Shown piece by piece: positions 51,753-60,736 of a DNA stretch of 64,000 bases. Each line of letters starts with the position of its first letter. The stretch's first letter is position 1. Both the position numbers and the translations under genes were made by a program. The stretch covers positions 1-64,000 of the forward strand of contig JAKORG010000025.1 in NCBI GenBank assembly GCA_029777945.1, in the 5' to 3' direction. Below the pieces are notes generated by a model. It was given only the letters and a program-made list of their open reading frames with translations. It did no database searches and was not told where the DNA came from. The DNA is from Deltaproteobacteria bacterium (GTDB lineage Bacteria; Desulfobacterota; Syntrophorhabdia; Syntrophorhabdales; Syntrophorhabdaceae).

Positions 51753-52619
51753 ATGCAGGGATTGATAGAACAACTCTTAAACGGTATAGCCATGGGTTCC
51801 ATTTACGCCCTTGTTACCCTTGGACTTGCCCTGGTATATGGTATTATGAGGATACTCCATGTAGCCCATGCAGCAGTTTATACTGTAGGTGCCTATGCAG
51901 GACTCTATATATTCCACGGGACAGGTAATCTTTTCCTTGCGTTTATTGGTGCTATGGTGTTGTGTGCAATAATGGGTATAATAATTGAGAGGTTTCTATA
52001 TTATCCTCTTATGAAATACCCTCCCTTTGTTCCGTTGATAGGAAGTATCACAGTGCTCCTTGCTATTGAAGAGGTATGCAGGCTTGTGGCAGGTCCGTAT
52101 ATTATTACATTTCCTGCAAAACTACCTTTTCCTGAGGCACATATTGGTGGTATCTTTATCTCATCAACACTTATGGCTGTTTACTGCATTACTGCTTCGG
52201 TACTTTTTATTTTATGGTATATAACAACAAAGACATCCCTCGGTCTTGCCATGCGCGCTACTTCTCAAGACATATCTATGGCAAGTGCCACAGGCATTAA
52301 CAGCCACATGATTGTATCCATTACGTTTATTATTGGGTCTGCCATTGCTGCTATTGCCGGTATTCTTGTGGGTATATATTATAATCAGGTCTACCCGACG
52401 ATGGGAACGGTGCCTGCGTATAAAACCCTCGCACTAATTGTTGTGGGCGGACTTGGTTCTGTTCCAGGCGCTGTTGTCGCATCTCTTCTGCTTGGTATAG
52501 GAGAAACCATCCTTATCGGATATGCAAATATACCTCTTCCAAGGGATGCACTGGCATTTATTGCCATGATAGGGGTGCTCATGTGGCGTTCAGAAGGGAT
52601 TATGGGTTCATCGCGATAA
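51753..52619 (+). CDS. branched-chain amino acid ABC transporter permease LivH-like
   Basis: The 288-residue membrane protein has the LivH features QLLNGIAMGSIYALVTLGLALVYG at the N-terminus (in pieces: LLNGIAMGSIYALVTLGLA) and ALIVVGGLGSVPGAVVASLL near the C-terminus, with about eight hydrophobic helices. It forms one half of the channel of an amino-acid importer. It starts 9 bp after fchA, so the importer is probably co-transcribed with histidine catabolism. Confidence 0.88.
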   Translation: MQGLIEQLLNGIAMGSIYALVTLGLALVYGIMRILHVAHAAVYTVGAYAGLYIFHGTGNLFLAFIGAMVLCAIMGIIIERFLYYPLMKYPPFVPLIGSITVLLAIEEVCRLVAGPYIITFPAKLPFPEAHIGGIFISSTLMAVYCITASVLFILWYITTKTSLGLAMRATSQDISMASATGINSHMIVSITFIIGSAIAAIAGILVGIYYNQVYPTMGTVPAYKTLALIVVGGLGSVPGAVVASLLLGIGETILIGYANIPLPRDALAFIAMIGVLMWRSEGIMGSSR

Positions 52620-52632
52620 AAGGGGTAATACA

Positions 52633-53514
52633 GTGAGTTCATATGTGATAACAATAGGCACTCTCATTGCGATACAGGCCATTGCTGTATGTGGTTTAAA
52701 TGTGATAGTCGGTTATGCAGGTCAGATATCCCTTGGACATGCAGCCTTTTTTGGTATAGGCGCATACACTGCCGCACTATTTGCAACAAAGGCCGGACTA
52801 TCATTCTGGGCATCGCTACCTATTGTGATTGCCATAAGTGCCTTAATAGGTCTTCTTCTTGGTCTTCCAAGTATTCGCGTAAGAGAGGATTTTCTGGCAA
52901 TTACCACCATAGGAATCAATTTTATTGTTGAGGCAATCTTCCGTTACGTTCCTTTCTTCGGGGGAGCACTCGGTATCGGTGGTATTCCAAAAATCGCATT
53001 TTATGGGGTACGTTTGAAGGGCATTTCCTTTTTTATCCTCTGTCTCGTATTTCTGTTTTTGGTAATTGGATTATGTTATTGGTTGAAAAAAAGCTGGGCG
53101 AGTCTTGCTTGCTATGCAATAAGGGAAGAGGAACAGGCTGCATCCACTCTGGGTATATCACCTGTAAAGTTTAAGCTCCTTGCCTTTGTTATCGGAACGG
53201 CCATTGCAGGAATTGGTGGCTCACTCTATGCCCATTATATGCAGTTTATAAGTGCCGGTGATTTTTCTTTTCCCATCTCTGTCGGGTTTTTGAGTATGCT
53301 CGTCTTAGGCGGCATGGGAACTCTATGGGGTCCTGTTCTGGGCACATTAATTCTCGGTATACTCCCTGAGATTTTCCGTCCCCTTGTAGATTACAGGATA
53401 CTGCTGTATACTATCCTTCTGCTTATCATGATTCGTTTTCAGCCTGGCGGTCTTCTTGGGGAAGGCAGTGCTATGCGCAGAATTTTTGAACCATTATTGA
53501 GAGTAAAACGATGA
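52633..53514 (+). CDS. branched-chain amino acid ABC transporter permease LivM-like
   Basis: The 293-residue membrane protein has GYAGQISLGHAAFFGIGAY and SMLVLGGMGTLWGPVLGT, the LivM signatures, and 8-10 hydrophobic helices. It starts with GTG and overlaps the next gene by 4 bp. Confidence 0.88.
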   Translation: MSSYVITIGTLIAIQAIAVCGLNVIVGYAGQISLGHAAFFGIGAYTAALFATKAGLSFWASLPIVIAISALIGLLLGLPSIRVREDFLAITTIGINFIVEAIFRYVPFFGGALGIGGIPKIAFYGVRLKGISFFILCLVFLFLVIGLCYWLKKSWASLACYAIREEEQAASTLGISPVKFKLLAFVIGTAIAGIGGSLYAHYMQFISAGDFSFPISVGFLSMLVLGGMGTLWGPVLGTLILGILPEIFRPLVDYRILLYTILLLIMIRFQPGGLLGEGSAMRRIFEPLLRVKR

Positions 53515-54278
53515 CAGAAACGCTTCTAAGTATAAAAGGTATATCAAAGTATTTCGGCGGTCTCAAGGCAGTGGATGGGATTGATTTCAATGTGTATAAT
53601 GGCGAGATTTTTGGCATCATTGGTCCAAATGGTGCAGGAAAAACAGTGCTTTTTAATCTCATCTCCGGTATATATGAACCAACAGCAGGTGAAATTTATT
53701 TCAAGGACACAAGGATAGATCGTATGCCACCTCACATTGTGGCCCAACAGGGTATTGGCAGAACTTTTCAGATTGTAAAACCCTTTGCAAATCTTACAGT
53801 TCTTGAAAATGTCCTCGTTGCCATGGGAATCTCCCGATATCCTTATCTGACCAAATTATGGGGTTTTTGGGGAAAGAAAAAGGAGATAGATATGGCAATG
53901 GAAATCCTTGAGAAGGTCGGGTTGGAAGACATAGCCCACAGAAAGTCAGGGCTTTTGCCTCTTGGTAATTTAAGACGCCTTGAAATAGCAAGATCTCTTG
54001 TAGTGGGGCATACATTGATTCTCCTTGATGAGTCCTTTGCAGGGCTCAGGCATGAAGAGATCGAGAGGCTTGAGAATCTCATAAAGAAGATCCGTGAAGA
54101 AGGTAGAACGATAATGCTCATAGAACATAATGTGCGAGTAACCATGGGGTTGTGCGACCGTATCATTGTGCTCGATCATGGAAAAAAGATTGCTGAAGGT
54201 CTTCCAAAGGATATACAGGAGGATGAAAGGGTAATAGAGGCATATCTTGGGAAAAGAGAGAGACAATATGTTTCTTGA
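53511..54278 (+). CDS. branched-chain amino acid ABC transporter ATPase LivG-like
   Basis: The 255-residue ATPase has Walker A GPNGAGKTVLFNLISG, the LivG motif GIGRTFQIVKPF, and Walker B TLILLDESFAGL. The LSGGQ signature is replaced by LPLGNLRRLEIARSLV, as is common in LivG-like proteins (PYGxQRRLEIARAL). It energises the importer with the LivF partner. Confidence 0.9.
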   Translation: MTETLLSIKGISKYFGGLKAVDGIDFNVYNGEIFGIIGPNGAGKTVLFNLISGIYEPTAGEIYFKDTRIDRMPPHIVAQQGIGRTFQIVKPFANLTVLENVLVAMGISRYPYLTKLWGFWGKKKEIDMAMEILEKVGLEDIAHRKSGLLPLGNLRRLEIARSLVVGHTLILLDESFAGLRHEEIERLENLIKKIREEGRTIMLIEHNVRVTMGLCDRIIVLDHGKKIAEGLPKDIQEDERVIEAYLGKRERQYVS

Positions 54279-54978
54279 TGTTAAAGGCCTTTCAATCAGT
54301 TATGGAGACATCCGGGCTGTCCAGAATGTGAATTTCTATATGGAAAAGGGCGAACTAATCTCTATTATTGGTGCAAACGGGGCAGGAAAAACAACCATCA
54401 TCAATAGCTTGATGGGTCTTGTTCCAGTTCAGAGCGGCACCATTATATTTAAAGGCCAGGATATTACTAAAATGCCTGCACATAAAAGGGCGCGTATTGG
54501 AATAAGAATCGTTCCAGAACGTTCCCGTGTCTTTCCAAGGTTGACTGTGTATGAGAATCTTCTCACCGGTATGTATGGCATGAAAAATAAGGTTTCTCCA
54601 GAAAAATCCATTTTGCAGCTGTATGAAATATTTCCTATATTGAAGGAGAGAAAGAATCAGCTTGCAAGTACCCTTTCAGGGGGTGAACAACAGCAACTCG
54701 CCATAGCCAGGGCATTGGTTTCAGAACCTGAACTTCTTCTTGTGGATGAAGTTTCCACAGGTCTTATGCCAAAACTGACCCAGGAGGTTTTTTCTGTCCT
54801 CGAGACATTGAACAAAGAACACCAGCTTACCATACTTCTCGTTGAGCAGAATGCATTTGTATCCCTTGAAATATCAACAAGGGGTTATGTGCTTGAGACT
54901 GGGCAGTGCGTTCTTGAAGGCCCTGCAACTTTTTTAATGGATAATACCCGTATTAAAGAGGTATATTTAGGGCATTAG
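54268..54978 (+). CDS. branched-chain amino acid ABC transporter ATPase LivF-like
   Basis: The 236-residue ATPase has Walker A GANGAGKTTIINSLMG, signature STLSGGEQQQLAIARAL and Walker B LLLVDEVSTGLMP. I place the start at ATG 54268 (MFLDVKGLSISYG), which gives the family N-terminus; an in-frame TTG at 54247 would add seven residues. It overlaps the preceding ATPase gene by 11 bp. Confidence 0.9.
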   Translation: MFLDVKGLSISYGDIRAVQNVNFYMEKGELISIIGANGAGKTTIINSLMGLVPVQSGTIIFKGQDITKMPAHKRARIGIRIVPERSRVFPRLTVYENLLTGMYGMKNKVSPEKSILQLYEIFPILKERKNQLASTLSGGEQQQLAIARALVSEPELLLVDEVSTGLMPKLTQEVFSVLETLNKEHQLTILLVEQNAFVSLEISTRGYVLETGQCVLEGPATFLMDNTRIKEVYLGH

Positions 54979-55006
54979 ATAAAAAAATCTTTTAGGGGGT
55001 GGAAGT

Positions 55007-56158
55007 ATGAAGTATGTGAAGTTTTTTTTCTTTTTTTTGCTGGTCGGTTTTTTATTGAGTGGTGGTCTATATGCTAATGATACAATCAAGATAGGCCTTC
55101 TGGTGCCCCTCACAGGTCCTGCTGCTGCCGATGGTTTTAGTGCCCATAGTTCAGTGAAGCTTGCACTGGAAAGAGTAAACAGCACAGGTGGATTACTCGG
55201 GAAAAAGGTTGAGCTCATTGCCTATGATGACCGTGCCGATGGTAAAGAGGCTGTTGCCCTCGCTCGCAAACTTATAGAACAGGACAAGGTAGTAGCAGTA
55301 GTGGGTGGTTCCTACAGCACGCCAAGTAGGGCAGTGGCACCTATCTTTCAGGAAGAAAAGATACCATTTGTAGCAGCCTATGCAGTGCATCCGGACATCA
55401 CAAAGGCAGGGGATTATTGTTTCAGAAATGGTTTTCTTGGTACTGTTGAAGGAAAATCTGCAGCCTATGTAGCGGTAAAGATGTTAAAAGCGAAAAGGAT
55501 TGCCCTTCTTGTAAGCGACAATGACTTTGGCCGCACCCTTGCAGAGGGTTTTAAATATTACATGAATAAATATGCAAAAGGCATTGCCACCATTGTGTCA
55601 GAGCAGGCATATCCTTTTCAGGAAAAGGATTTTAAAGCCTATCTCACAAAGATAAAACAGGAGAATCCAGACCTCATCTTTGCAAGTGGTTACTATTTCC
55701 AGACAGGACCTATAGTAAAACAGGCTCGTGAGATGGGAATTAACGCCCATATCCTTGGTGAAGAGGGTGCTGATTCACCTAAACTACTGGAGATTGCAGG
55801 ACCGAGCGCCGAAGGTTTTGTCATTGTTACAAACCTTAACCGCGATGACAAGAGGAAAGAGGTTCAACAATTCTTAAAGACCTATGAAGAGAGATTTAAG
55901 ATTCAGCCTGATATGGTGGGTGCATCTGCGTATGACGCATTCATGATTATATGCGATTCCATTAAAAGGGCGAAAAGCACAAAAGGTCCTGATATACGTA
56001 ATGCCATTGCAAATATAAAAAACTACGATGCCCTCACAGGTCAGATAAAGAGCTTTGTCAAAGGTGAGGTTGTAAAGGATGTGCAGGTGCAGATTGTGAA
56101 AAATGGAAGGTTCCGTTACCTCGGAGTGGTTACAGATCCTGAACTTATTACACCGTAA
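55007..56158 (+). CDS. periplasmic amino-acid-binding protein (LivJ-like) of the ABC importer
   Basis: The 383-residue protein has a cleavable signal (hydrophobic Phe/Leu stretch, cleavage likely after LYA) and the type I periplasmic-binding fold: TIKIGLLVPLTGPAAADG, GGLLGKKVELIAYDD, VAVVGGSYSTPSRAVAPIF. There is no lipobox Cys. It delivers the substrate, a branched-chain or other amino acid (histidine is possible from the context). It is the last gene of the operon. Confidence 0.88.
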   Translation: MKYVKFFFFFLLVGFLLSGGLYANDTIKIGLLVPLTGPAAADGFSAHSSVKLALERVNSTGGLLGKKVELIAYDDRADGKEAVALARKLIEQDKVVAVVGGSYSTPSRAVAPIFQEEKIPFVAAYAVHPDITKAGDYCFRNGFLGTVEGKSAAYVAVKMLKAKRIALLVSDNDFGRTLAEGFKYYMNKYAKGIATIVSEQAYPFQEKDFKAYLTKIKQENPDLIFASGYYFQTGPIVKQAREMGINAHILGEEGADSPKLLEIAGPSAEGFVIVTNLNRDDKRKEVQQFLKTYEERFKIQPDMVGASAYDAFMIICDSIKRAKSTKGPDIRNAIANIKNYDALTGQIKSFVKGEVVKDVQVQIVKNGRFRYLGVVTDPELITP

Positions 56159-56193
56159 GGGCAAAGGTAAAAATACCTAATTTGCATCTAACC

Positions 56194-56250
56194 TTTCTGA
56201 AGGGGTGGAATTAAGCTAATAGCACAGCAATATATCCATCCCTTCAGAAA
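56194..56250. terminator. long inverted repeat between livJ-like and tldD (convergent genes)
   Basis: TTTCTGAAGGGGTGGA (56194-56209) pairs with TCCATCCCTTCAGAAA (56235-56250), 16 bp with one G-T wobble, around a 25-base loop. It lies between two convergent genes and may act as a bidirectional terminator or transcript end-protector. No U-run follows on either strand, so a classic rho-independent terminator is not proven. Confidence 0.5.
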
Positions 56251-56319
56251 AATGTGTGTCACCCAGCATGACCATACAATGGATTTATAAAAGGCATCTC
56301 TTTTTGTTTTTGTAAAAAT

Positions 56320-57702
56320 TTAGATATTTTTCCCTCCTACGACGATTTTTGGGATTCTCAGAGTGGGCTGGGCATCAGACACTGGCACTCCCTGACCATC
56401 TTTTCCGCAGGTACCAATGCCAAAACCTAAATCATTGCCTACCATATCAATCTCTTTTAATACATTTGGGCCATTACCCATCATAGTGGCATTTTTTATC
56501 ATATCGCCAATTTTACCGTGTTCAATTATATATCCTTCAGTTATTTCAAATACAAAATCACCCCTTACTGTATCCACCTGACCGCCTCCCATCTTCACAA
56601 CAAAAATACCTTCGTCTACAGAAGCAATTATATCTTCTGGATTTGCATTACCTGGCAGAATCATTGTATTACTCATCCTTGGAATTGGCTTAAATCTATA
56701 TGATTCTCTTCTGCCGTTGCCAGTTGATTTTTTTCCGTATTTCATGGCATGGAATTTATCGAAAAGGTAGTTTTTGAGTATGCCATTTTCAACAAGCACG
56801 GTCCTTTCTGATAATATCCCTTCGTCATCGCAGGCATAAGTGCCCCTCATATGGGGTATTGTCTTATCGTCCACAACACTGATTAAATCTGATGCAATCT
56901 TTTCACCTATCATGCCTTTATAGCATGAGAGTCCCTCCATTGCCAGATCTGCCTCAAGACCGTGACCTATTGCCTCATGGATCATGGTCCCACCAGCTTC
57001 TGAAGAGAGCACCACAGTTTTTATACCCATTGGTGCTTCTTTTGCTGTAAAAAGCCCCTTTAATCTATTTGTAACTTTTTTTACAAATTGTTCTAATTTT
57101 TCATCTGTAAAATAGTCAAAACCGTAAAAACCACCTATTGATTCATAGGCAGTCTGCATCTCGCCTTCTTCCTCACCAATTACAGTCATATTAAGGACAA
57201 CCTGTTTTCTTTCGTCAGATGTAAAAACTCCATCACTTGCATAGATGTTTACCTTCTGCCTGCTATCTAAGTAAAAAATTCTTACCTGTATTATCCTCTT
57301 ATCAGTGGATCTTGCCATCTCTTCAACTTTTTTTACCATTTTTAACTTAATGCCAAGATCAATATCATGGGGATCAATTTTGATTTTAAAGGGATATCCC
57401 GGTGTTATTACATTAAAATCTTCTGGCATGGTGACATTTCCGTTTTTTTTCAAAAATCTTTTTAATTCCCTTGCGATATCCATTAGGTGTTTTTCATCAG
57501 TAGAGTTTGTAGAGGCAAAAAACGTCTTCCACGGTGATATGGTTCTGAGCCCAACACCTTTGTCCATACCTTTTTCAATTTTTTCAAATCTCGAGGATTC
57601 CAGATGAATCCTTGTATACTCCCTTTTTTCTTCAAAGATATCTGCATAGATGCTATTGCCCTCTGTAAGTTCTTTTAAAATTTTTTCAGGCTCAACCATC
57701 AT
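56320..57702 (-). CDS. tldD: TldD family metalloprotease
   Basis: The 460-residue protein has the zinc motif TMIHEAIGHGLEADLAMEG (HExxxH) and RGTYACDDEG, GNGRRESYRFKPIPRMSNT, as in TldD. TldD normally works with TldE/PmbA as a cytoplasmic heterodimer that cleaves small or unfolded peptides. The partner gene is not in the window. Confidence 0.9.
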   Translation of the reverse strand: MMVEPEKILKELTEGNSIYADIFEEKREYTRIHLESSRFEKIEKGMDKGVGLRTISPWKTFFASTNSTDEKHLMDIARELKRFLKKNGNVTMPEDFNVITPGYPFKIKIDPHDIDLGIKLKMVKKVEEMARSTDKRIIQVRIFYLDSRQKVNIYASDGVFTSDERKQVVLNMTVIGEEEGEMQTAYESIGGFYGFDYFTDEKLEQFVKKVTNRLKGLFTAKEAPMGIKTVVLSSEAGGTMIHEAIGHGLEADLAMEGLSCYKGMIGEKIASDLISVVDDKTIPHMRGTYACDDEGILSERTVLVENGILKNYLFDKFHAMKYGKKSTGNGRRESYRFKPIPRMSNTMILPGNANPEDIIASVDEGIFVVKMGGGQVDTVRGDFVFEITEGYIIEHGKIGDMIKNATMMGNGPNVLKEIDMVGNDLGFGIGTCGKDGQGVPVSDAQPTLRIPKIVVGGKNI

Positions 57703-57910
57703 TTACCTCCATGTAATCAATACCATTGTTTTTCATGTCCTTAAGTATGGCAATTAAATCTTCTTCAAAAAAAGCAGAATAAATAATTTCTATGAGGCCC
57801 TTATCACCGTCAATAACGGACAATACGCCTATATCTTCATAGGATTCAAGAATAGATTTAATAAATCCTATGGCATCCCTTCTTACAATCAATCTCTTTG
57901 TTTTTTCCAT
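57692..57910 (-). CDS. DUF4911 domain protein
   Basis: The 72-residue protein (RLIVRRDAIGFIKSILESYE, GLIEIIYSAFFEEDLIAIL) matches the small DUF4911 family of Deltaproteobacteria, of unknown function. It overlaps tldD by 11 bp and shares one base with the gene before it, so it is clearly part of this operon. Confidence 0.65.
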   Translation of the reverse strand: MEKTKRLIVRRDAIGFIKSILESYEDIGVLSVIDGDKGLIEIIYSAFFEEDLIAILKDMKNNGIDYMEVNDG

Positions 57911-58908
57911 TAGTTATCCTTTTCTTTTAACATCTCGATAAATGCTTCAAGTCTCATTTTCTGCCTTGTATCAAGGGGTTTTGGTAGCTCACCCTCTATG
58001 GTTAAGATGGGGCATTCAATGGTTTCTCTTAAAATCACATCCTCCATGACCCTAAAACAGAAGGCCTGTACATAGTGTATTATGCCCTTTATACCTCTTT
58101 TTTTTATTTCCCTTTTTATGTCCCGAATCCTTGCAAAGATTTCATATGGATATGTATATGTGAGATATCTTTCTACCATGTCAGATGTGTCAAAGGGGAT
58201 GCTGAATTGCCTTTGAATTTCATTATAGACAACATGGGCACCTATTGCGTCAAGGAATTGGTATATATCAGTAATAATGGGCGGTATACCGATAAAACCA
58301 ACATTTACTCCCTGAATAGGGTTTCTTGACTTTGTTTCTTCTATAAAATCCTGTGCCATTTTGCCGTATTTTTTATAATTGCCTAACATATCCGATGACC
58401 TTATAAGCCATATGTGGTTTTCGTATCCAGTAACAACCTTTTCTCGCCAGGTCATTTCATCTATCTTTTTTAATATTTCCCTTACACCTTTTATTTCATC
58501 TTCAACTGAATTCAGGGCTTCTGGGTCTACATTGAAATACTCAATGAGTTTATCAATCTGTCTTTTTAAGGCATGTCTATCCCTATCAAAGGGAAAAGAA
58601 AAGGGGACGATATTTATACCTTTGAATTCCAGTATCTCTGCAAGGGCTTTTGTGTTGCTGCAGTCTCCTTCCATTACCATTATAACAGTATCAATGCCTT
58701 TTTCCATTACCACACCGTATATGCCTTTTATCCAGTTGCACATGCTCTTTGGAAATCCATCCCTTTCAGCCTTTTCTATGAATCTTAAAGGATTTTCATC
58801 TGTTATAAATATATTGTTCAAGTCGCATGGCACATGCCCTGCAGCAAAAATAATTTCTACAGGTATTGTTGTGGTGAATCCTATAATTTTTCTTTTAGCC
58901 TTTTTCAT
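57910..58908 (-). CDS. 2-hydroxyacyl-CoA dehydratase family protein (HgdB-like)
   Basis: The 332-residue protein resembles the iron-sulfur subunits of 2-hydroxyacyl-CoA dehydratases and benzoyl-CoA reductase: FTTTIPVEIIFAAGHVPCDLN at the start, and cysteines in PKSMCNWIKGI, MEGDCSNTK and HYVQAFCFRVMED that are positioned to bind a [4Fe-4S] cluster. It is encoded alone, without a second subunit or activator ATPase, among housekeeping genes. Its role is unknown; a stand-alone reductase or maturation function is possible. Confidence 0.75.
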   Translation of the reverse strand: MKKAKRKIIGFTTTIPVEIIFAAGHVPCDLNNIFITDENPLRFIEKAERDGFPKSMCNWIKGIYGVVMEKGIDTVIMVMEGDCSNTKALAEILEFKGINIVPFSFPFDRDRHALKRQIDKLIEYFNVDPEALNSVEDEIKGVREILKKIDEMTWREKVVTGYENHIWLIRSSDMLGNYKKYGKMAQDFIEETKSRNPIQGVNVGFIGIPPIITDIYQFLDAIGAHVVYNEIQRQFSIPFDTSDMVERYLTYTYPYEIFARIRDIKREIKKRGIKGIIHYVQAFCFRVMEDVILRETIECPILTIEGELPKPLDTRQKMRLEAFIEMLKEKDN

Positions 58909-59680
58909 GGAAAAACCTGTAAATATTTAAAAACATCTGGGGTTCCAACTGTTCTGCCCTTATGTTTAAAGGAAGGTCAAGTTTTTTATACAATTCTAAT
59001 ACCCTTTCAATTTCAAAATGCTTTATTAGGGTATTTTTCATAATTTTTCTTTTATTTTCAAAACACATTCTAATAAATGAAATATGTTTATCTGTTATAT
59101 TACCACAATCGTGTTTGAATATCATCGATAAGAACACACTGTCCACCCGTGGTGGAGGTATAAAGATATGTGGCTTTAGGTTTAAAAGAATCTTTACATC
59201 TGATACGAGTTGACATATGACAGAAAGGGCGCCATAGGTTTTATTTGATGGTTTTGCCGTAATCCTTTCACCTATCTCTTTTTGCACTGTTAGAAATGCA
59301 CTGTCCAGTATTTCTCTGTGATTAATCAGTTTGAATAAAATAGGTCCTGTGATTTTGTAAGGAATATTACCAAATACTTTTATCCTTTTATCTGAAATAC
59401 CTTTATAAAATCTCATCATATCAAATTCAAGGAAATCGCAAATAATAAAATTTAAATTTTTAAATTCTTCCTTTAGCGAATCGAGATTTTTTTGAAATGC
59501 CCTGTCTATTTCCACTGCAAAAACATTGCCCCCTTTTTCACAGAGATGGCGTGTGAGGTCACCCTGACCTGCCCCTATCTCGAGTATTGTATCATCATTA
59601 CTGATTTCAGATAGTCTAACCATTTTTTTTAAGAGGTTTTTATCTTTGATTAAATGCTGGGACAGGGATTTTTTTAACAT
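58895..59680 (-). CDS. rsmA: 16S rRNA dimethyladenosine transferase RsmA (KsgA)
   Basis: The 261-residue protein has SQHLIKDKNLLKKMV, the SAM motif ILEIGAGQGDLTRHL, and VFGNIPYKITGPILFKL (NIPY catalytic motif). It dimethylates two adenines near the 3' end of 16S rRNA. It overlaps the dehydratase-like gene by 14 bp. Confidence 0.94.
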   Translation of the reverse strand: MLKKSLSQHLIKDKNLLKKMVRLSEISNDDTILEIGAGQGDLTRHLCEKGGNVFAVEIDRAFQKNLDSLKEEFKNLNFIICDFLEFDMMRFYKGISDKRIKVFGNIPYKITGPILFKLINHREILDSAFLTVQKEIGERITAKPSNKTYGALSVICQLVSDVKILLNLKPHIFIPPPRVDSVFLSMIFKHDCGNITDKHISFIRMCFENKRKIMKNTLIKHFEIERVLELYKKLDLPLNIRAEQLEPQMFLNIYRFFHEKG

Positions 59681-59690
59681 GTAAGAAGCT

Positions 59691-60692
59691 TTATATGCCT
59701 TTTATATTGATTCTTGAAAAGCCTTTCATATCAAGAGGTGAAAATAGATTTTTTTTAAAGTAAAAATATCCTGTTACCGCTATCATGGCAGCATTGTCTG
59801 TACAGTTAGCAGGGGAAGGAAAATATACGCTCAAGCCATTTTTATCTGCCATTTCTTTAAAAAAGGACCTTAATTTTGAGTTTGATGCCACACCTCCTCC
59901 AACGACTATTCTATTTATGCCGTATGTTTTTGATGCTTTAATTAACTTACCAAACAATGAATCGAATATGGCCTCCTGAAATGAAGCAAGAACATGATGG
60001 ATGTTCTCTTCTGTTACAGTGTGTTTTTTTGCCCAATTTATAAATGCCGTCTTAAGACCGCTAAAGCTAAAATCAAAATTATTATCATCTGCCATTGGTC
60101 TTGGAAATTTGATATAATCCGTTTTTCCTTTTTCTGATAGTTTTTCGATAATTGGTCCACCTGGATAACCAAGACCTAAAAATTTTGCAATTTTATCAAG
60201 TGCTTCACCTGCTGCATCGTCCCTTGTGCTTCCTATTACTTTATATCTGCAAGGCTCTTCCATTAAAAGTATACATGTATGACCCCCTGATACGACAAGA
60301 GAAATGAATGGAAATTCAATGTCCCTTTCAAGAAAGATGCCCATTGCGTGAGCCTCTACATGGTTTATGCCTATAATGGGTTTTCTCAAGGATAAAGCAA
60401 GGCCTTTTGCAAAACATAGTCCTACTAAAACAGAACCGATTAAACCAGGACCCTGGGTTACACAGACCACATCTAATTGGTCTTTTGATACACTTGCCTT
60501 TTCTATGGCCTCGCAAAAGAGGCTGTCTATTATCTCTACATGTTTTCTCGATGCAATCTCAGGGACAACACCGCCAAATCTACTATGAAGGTCTATTTGG
60601 CTTGATACTATGTTGGACAGTATCCTATTTTTCCCCTCTAAAACAGAGATAGAAGTGTCATCACATGATGTATCAATTCCAAGTATTAACAT
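59691..60692 (-). CDS. tsaD: tRNA N6-adenosine threonylcarbamoyltransferase TsaD
   Basis: The 333-residue protein has LGIDTSCDDTSISVLE, the metal histidines in GINHVEAHAMGIFLE, VSGGHTCILLM, LGLGYPGGPIIEKL and RIVVGGGVASNSKLR. It makes t6A37 in tRNA, the substrate that MtaB would then methylthiolate; in this window mtaB is interrupted. Confidence 0.96.
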   Translation of the reverse strand: MLILGIDTSCDDTSISVLEGKNRILSNIVSSQIDLHSRFGGVVPEIASRKHVEIIDSLFCEAIEKASVSKDQLDVVCVTQGPGLIGSVLVGLCFAKGLALSLRKPIIGINHVEAHAMGIFLERDIEFPFISLVVSGGHTCILLMEEPCRYKVIGSTRDDAAGEALDKIAKFLGLGYPGGPIIEKLSEKGKTDYIKFPRPMADDNNFDFSFSGLKTAFINWAKKHTVTEENIHHVLASFQEAIFDSLFGKLIKASKTYGINRIVVGGGVASNSKLRSFFKEMADKNGLSVYFPSPANCTDNAAMIAVTGYFYFKKNLFSPLDMKGFSRINIKGI

Positions 60693-60736
60693 AAATTAAA
60701 AATTAGACCATATTAAATGCTACGACTCATCTAACT

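Noticed and set aside
58379-58930. A 183-codon plus-strand open frame opposite the dehydratase-like gene
   Set aside because: The minus strand encodes a recognisable protein with conserved cysteines; the plus-strand product is a compositional artefact.
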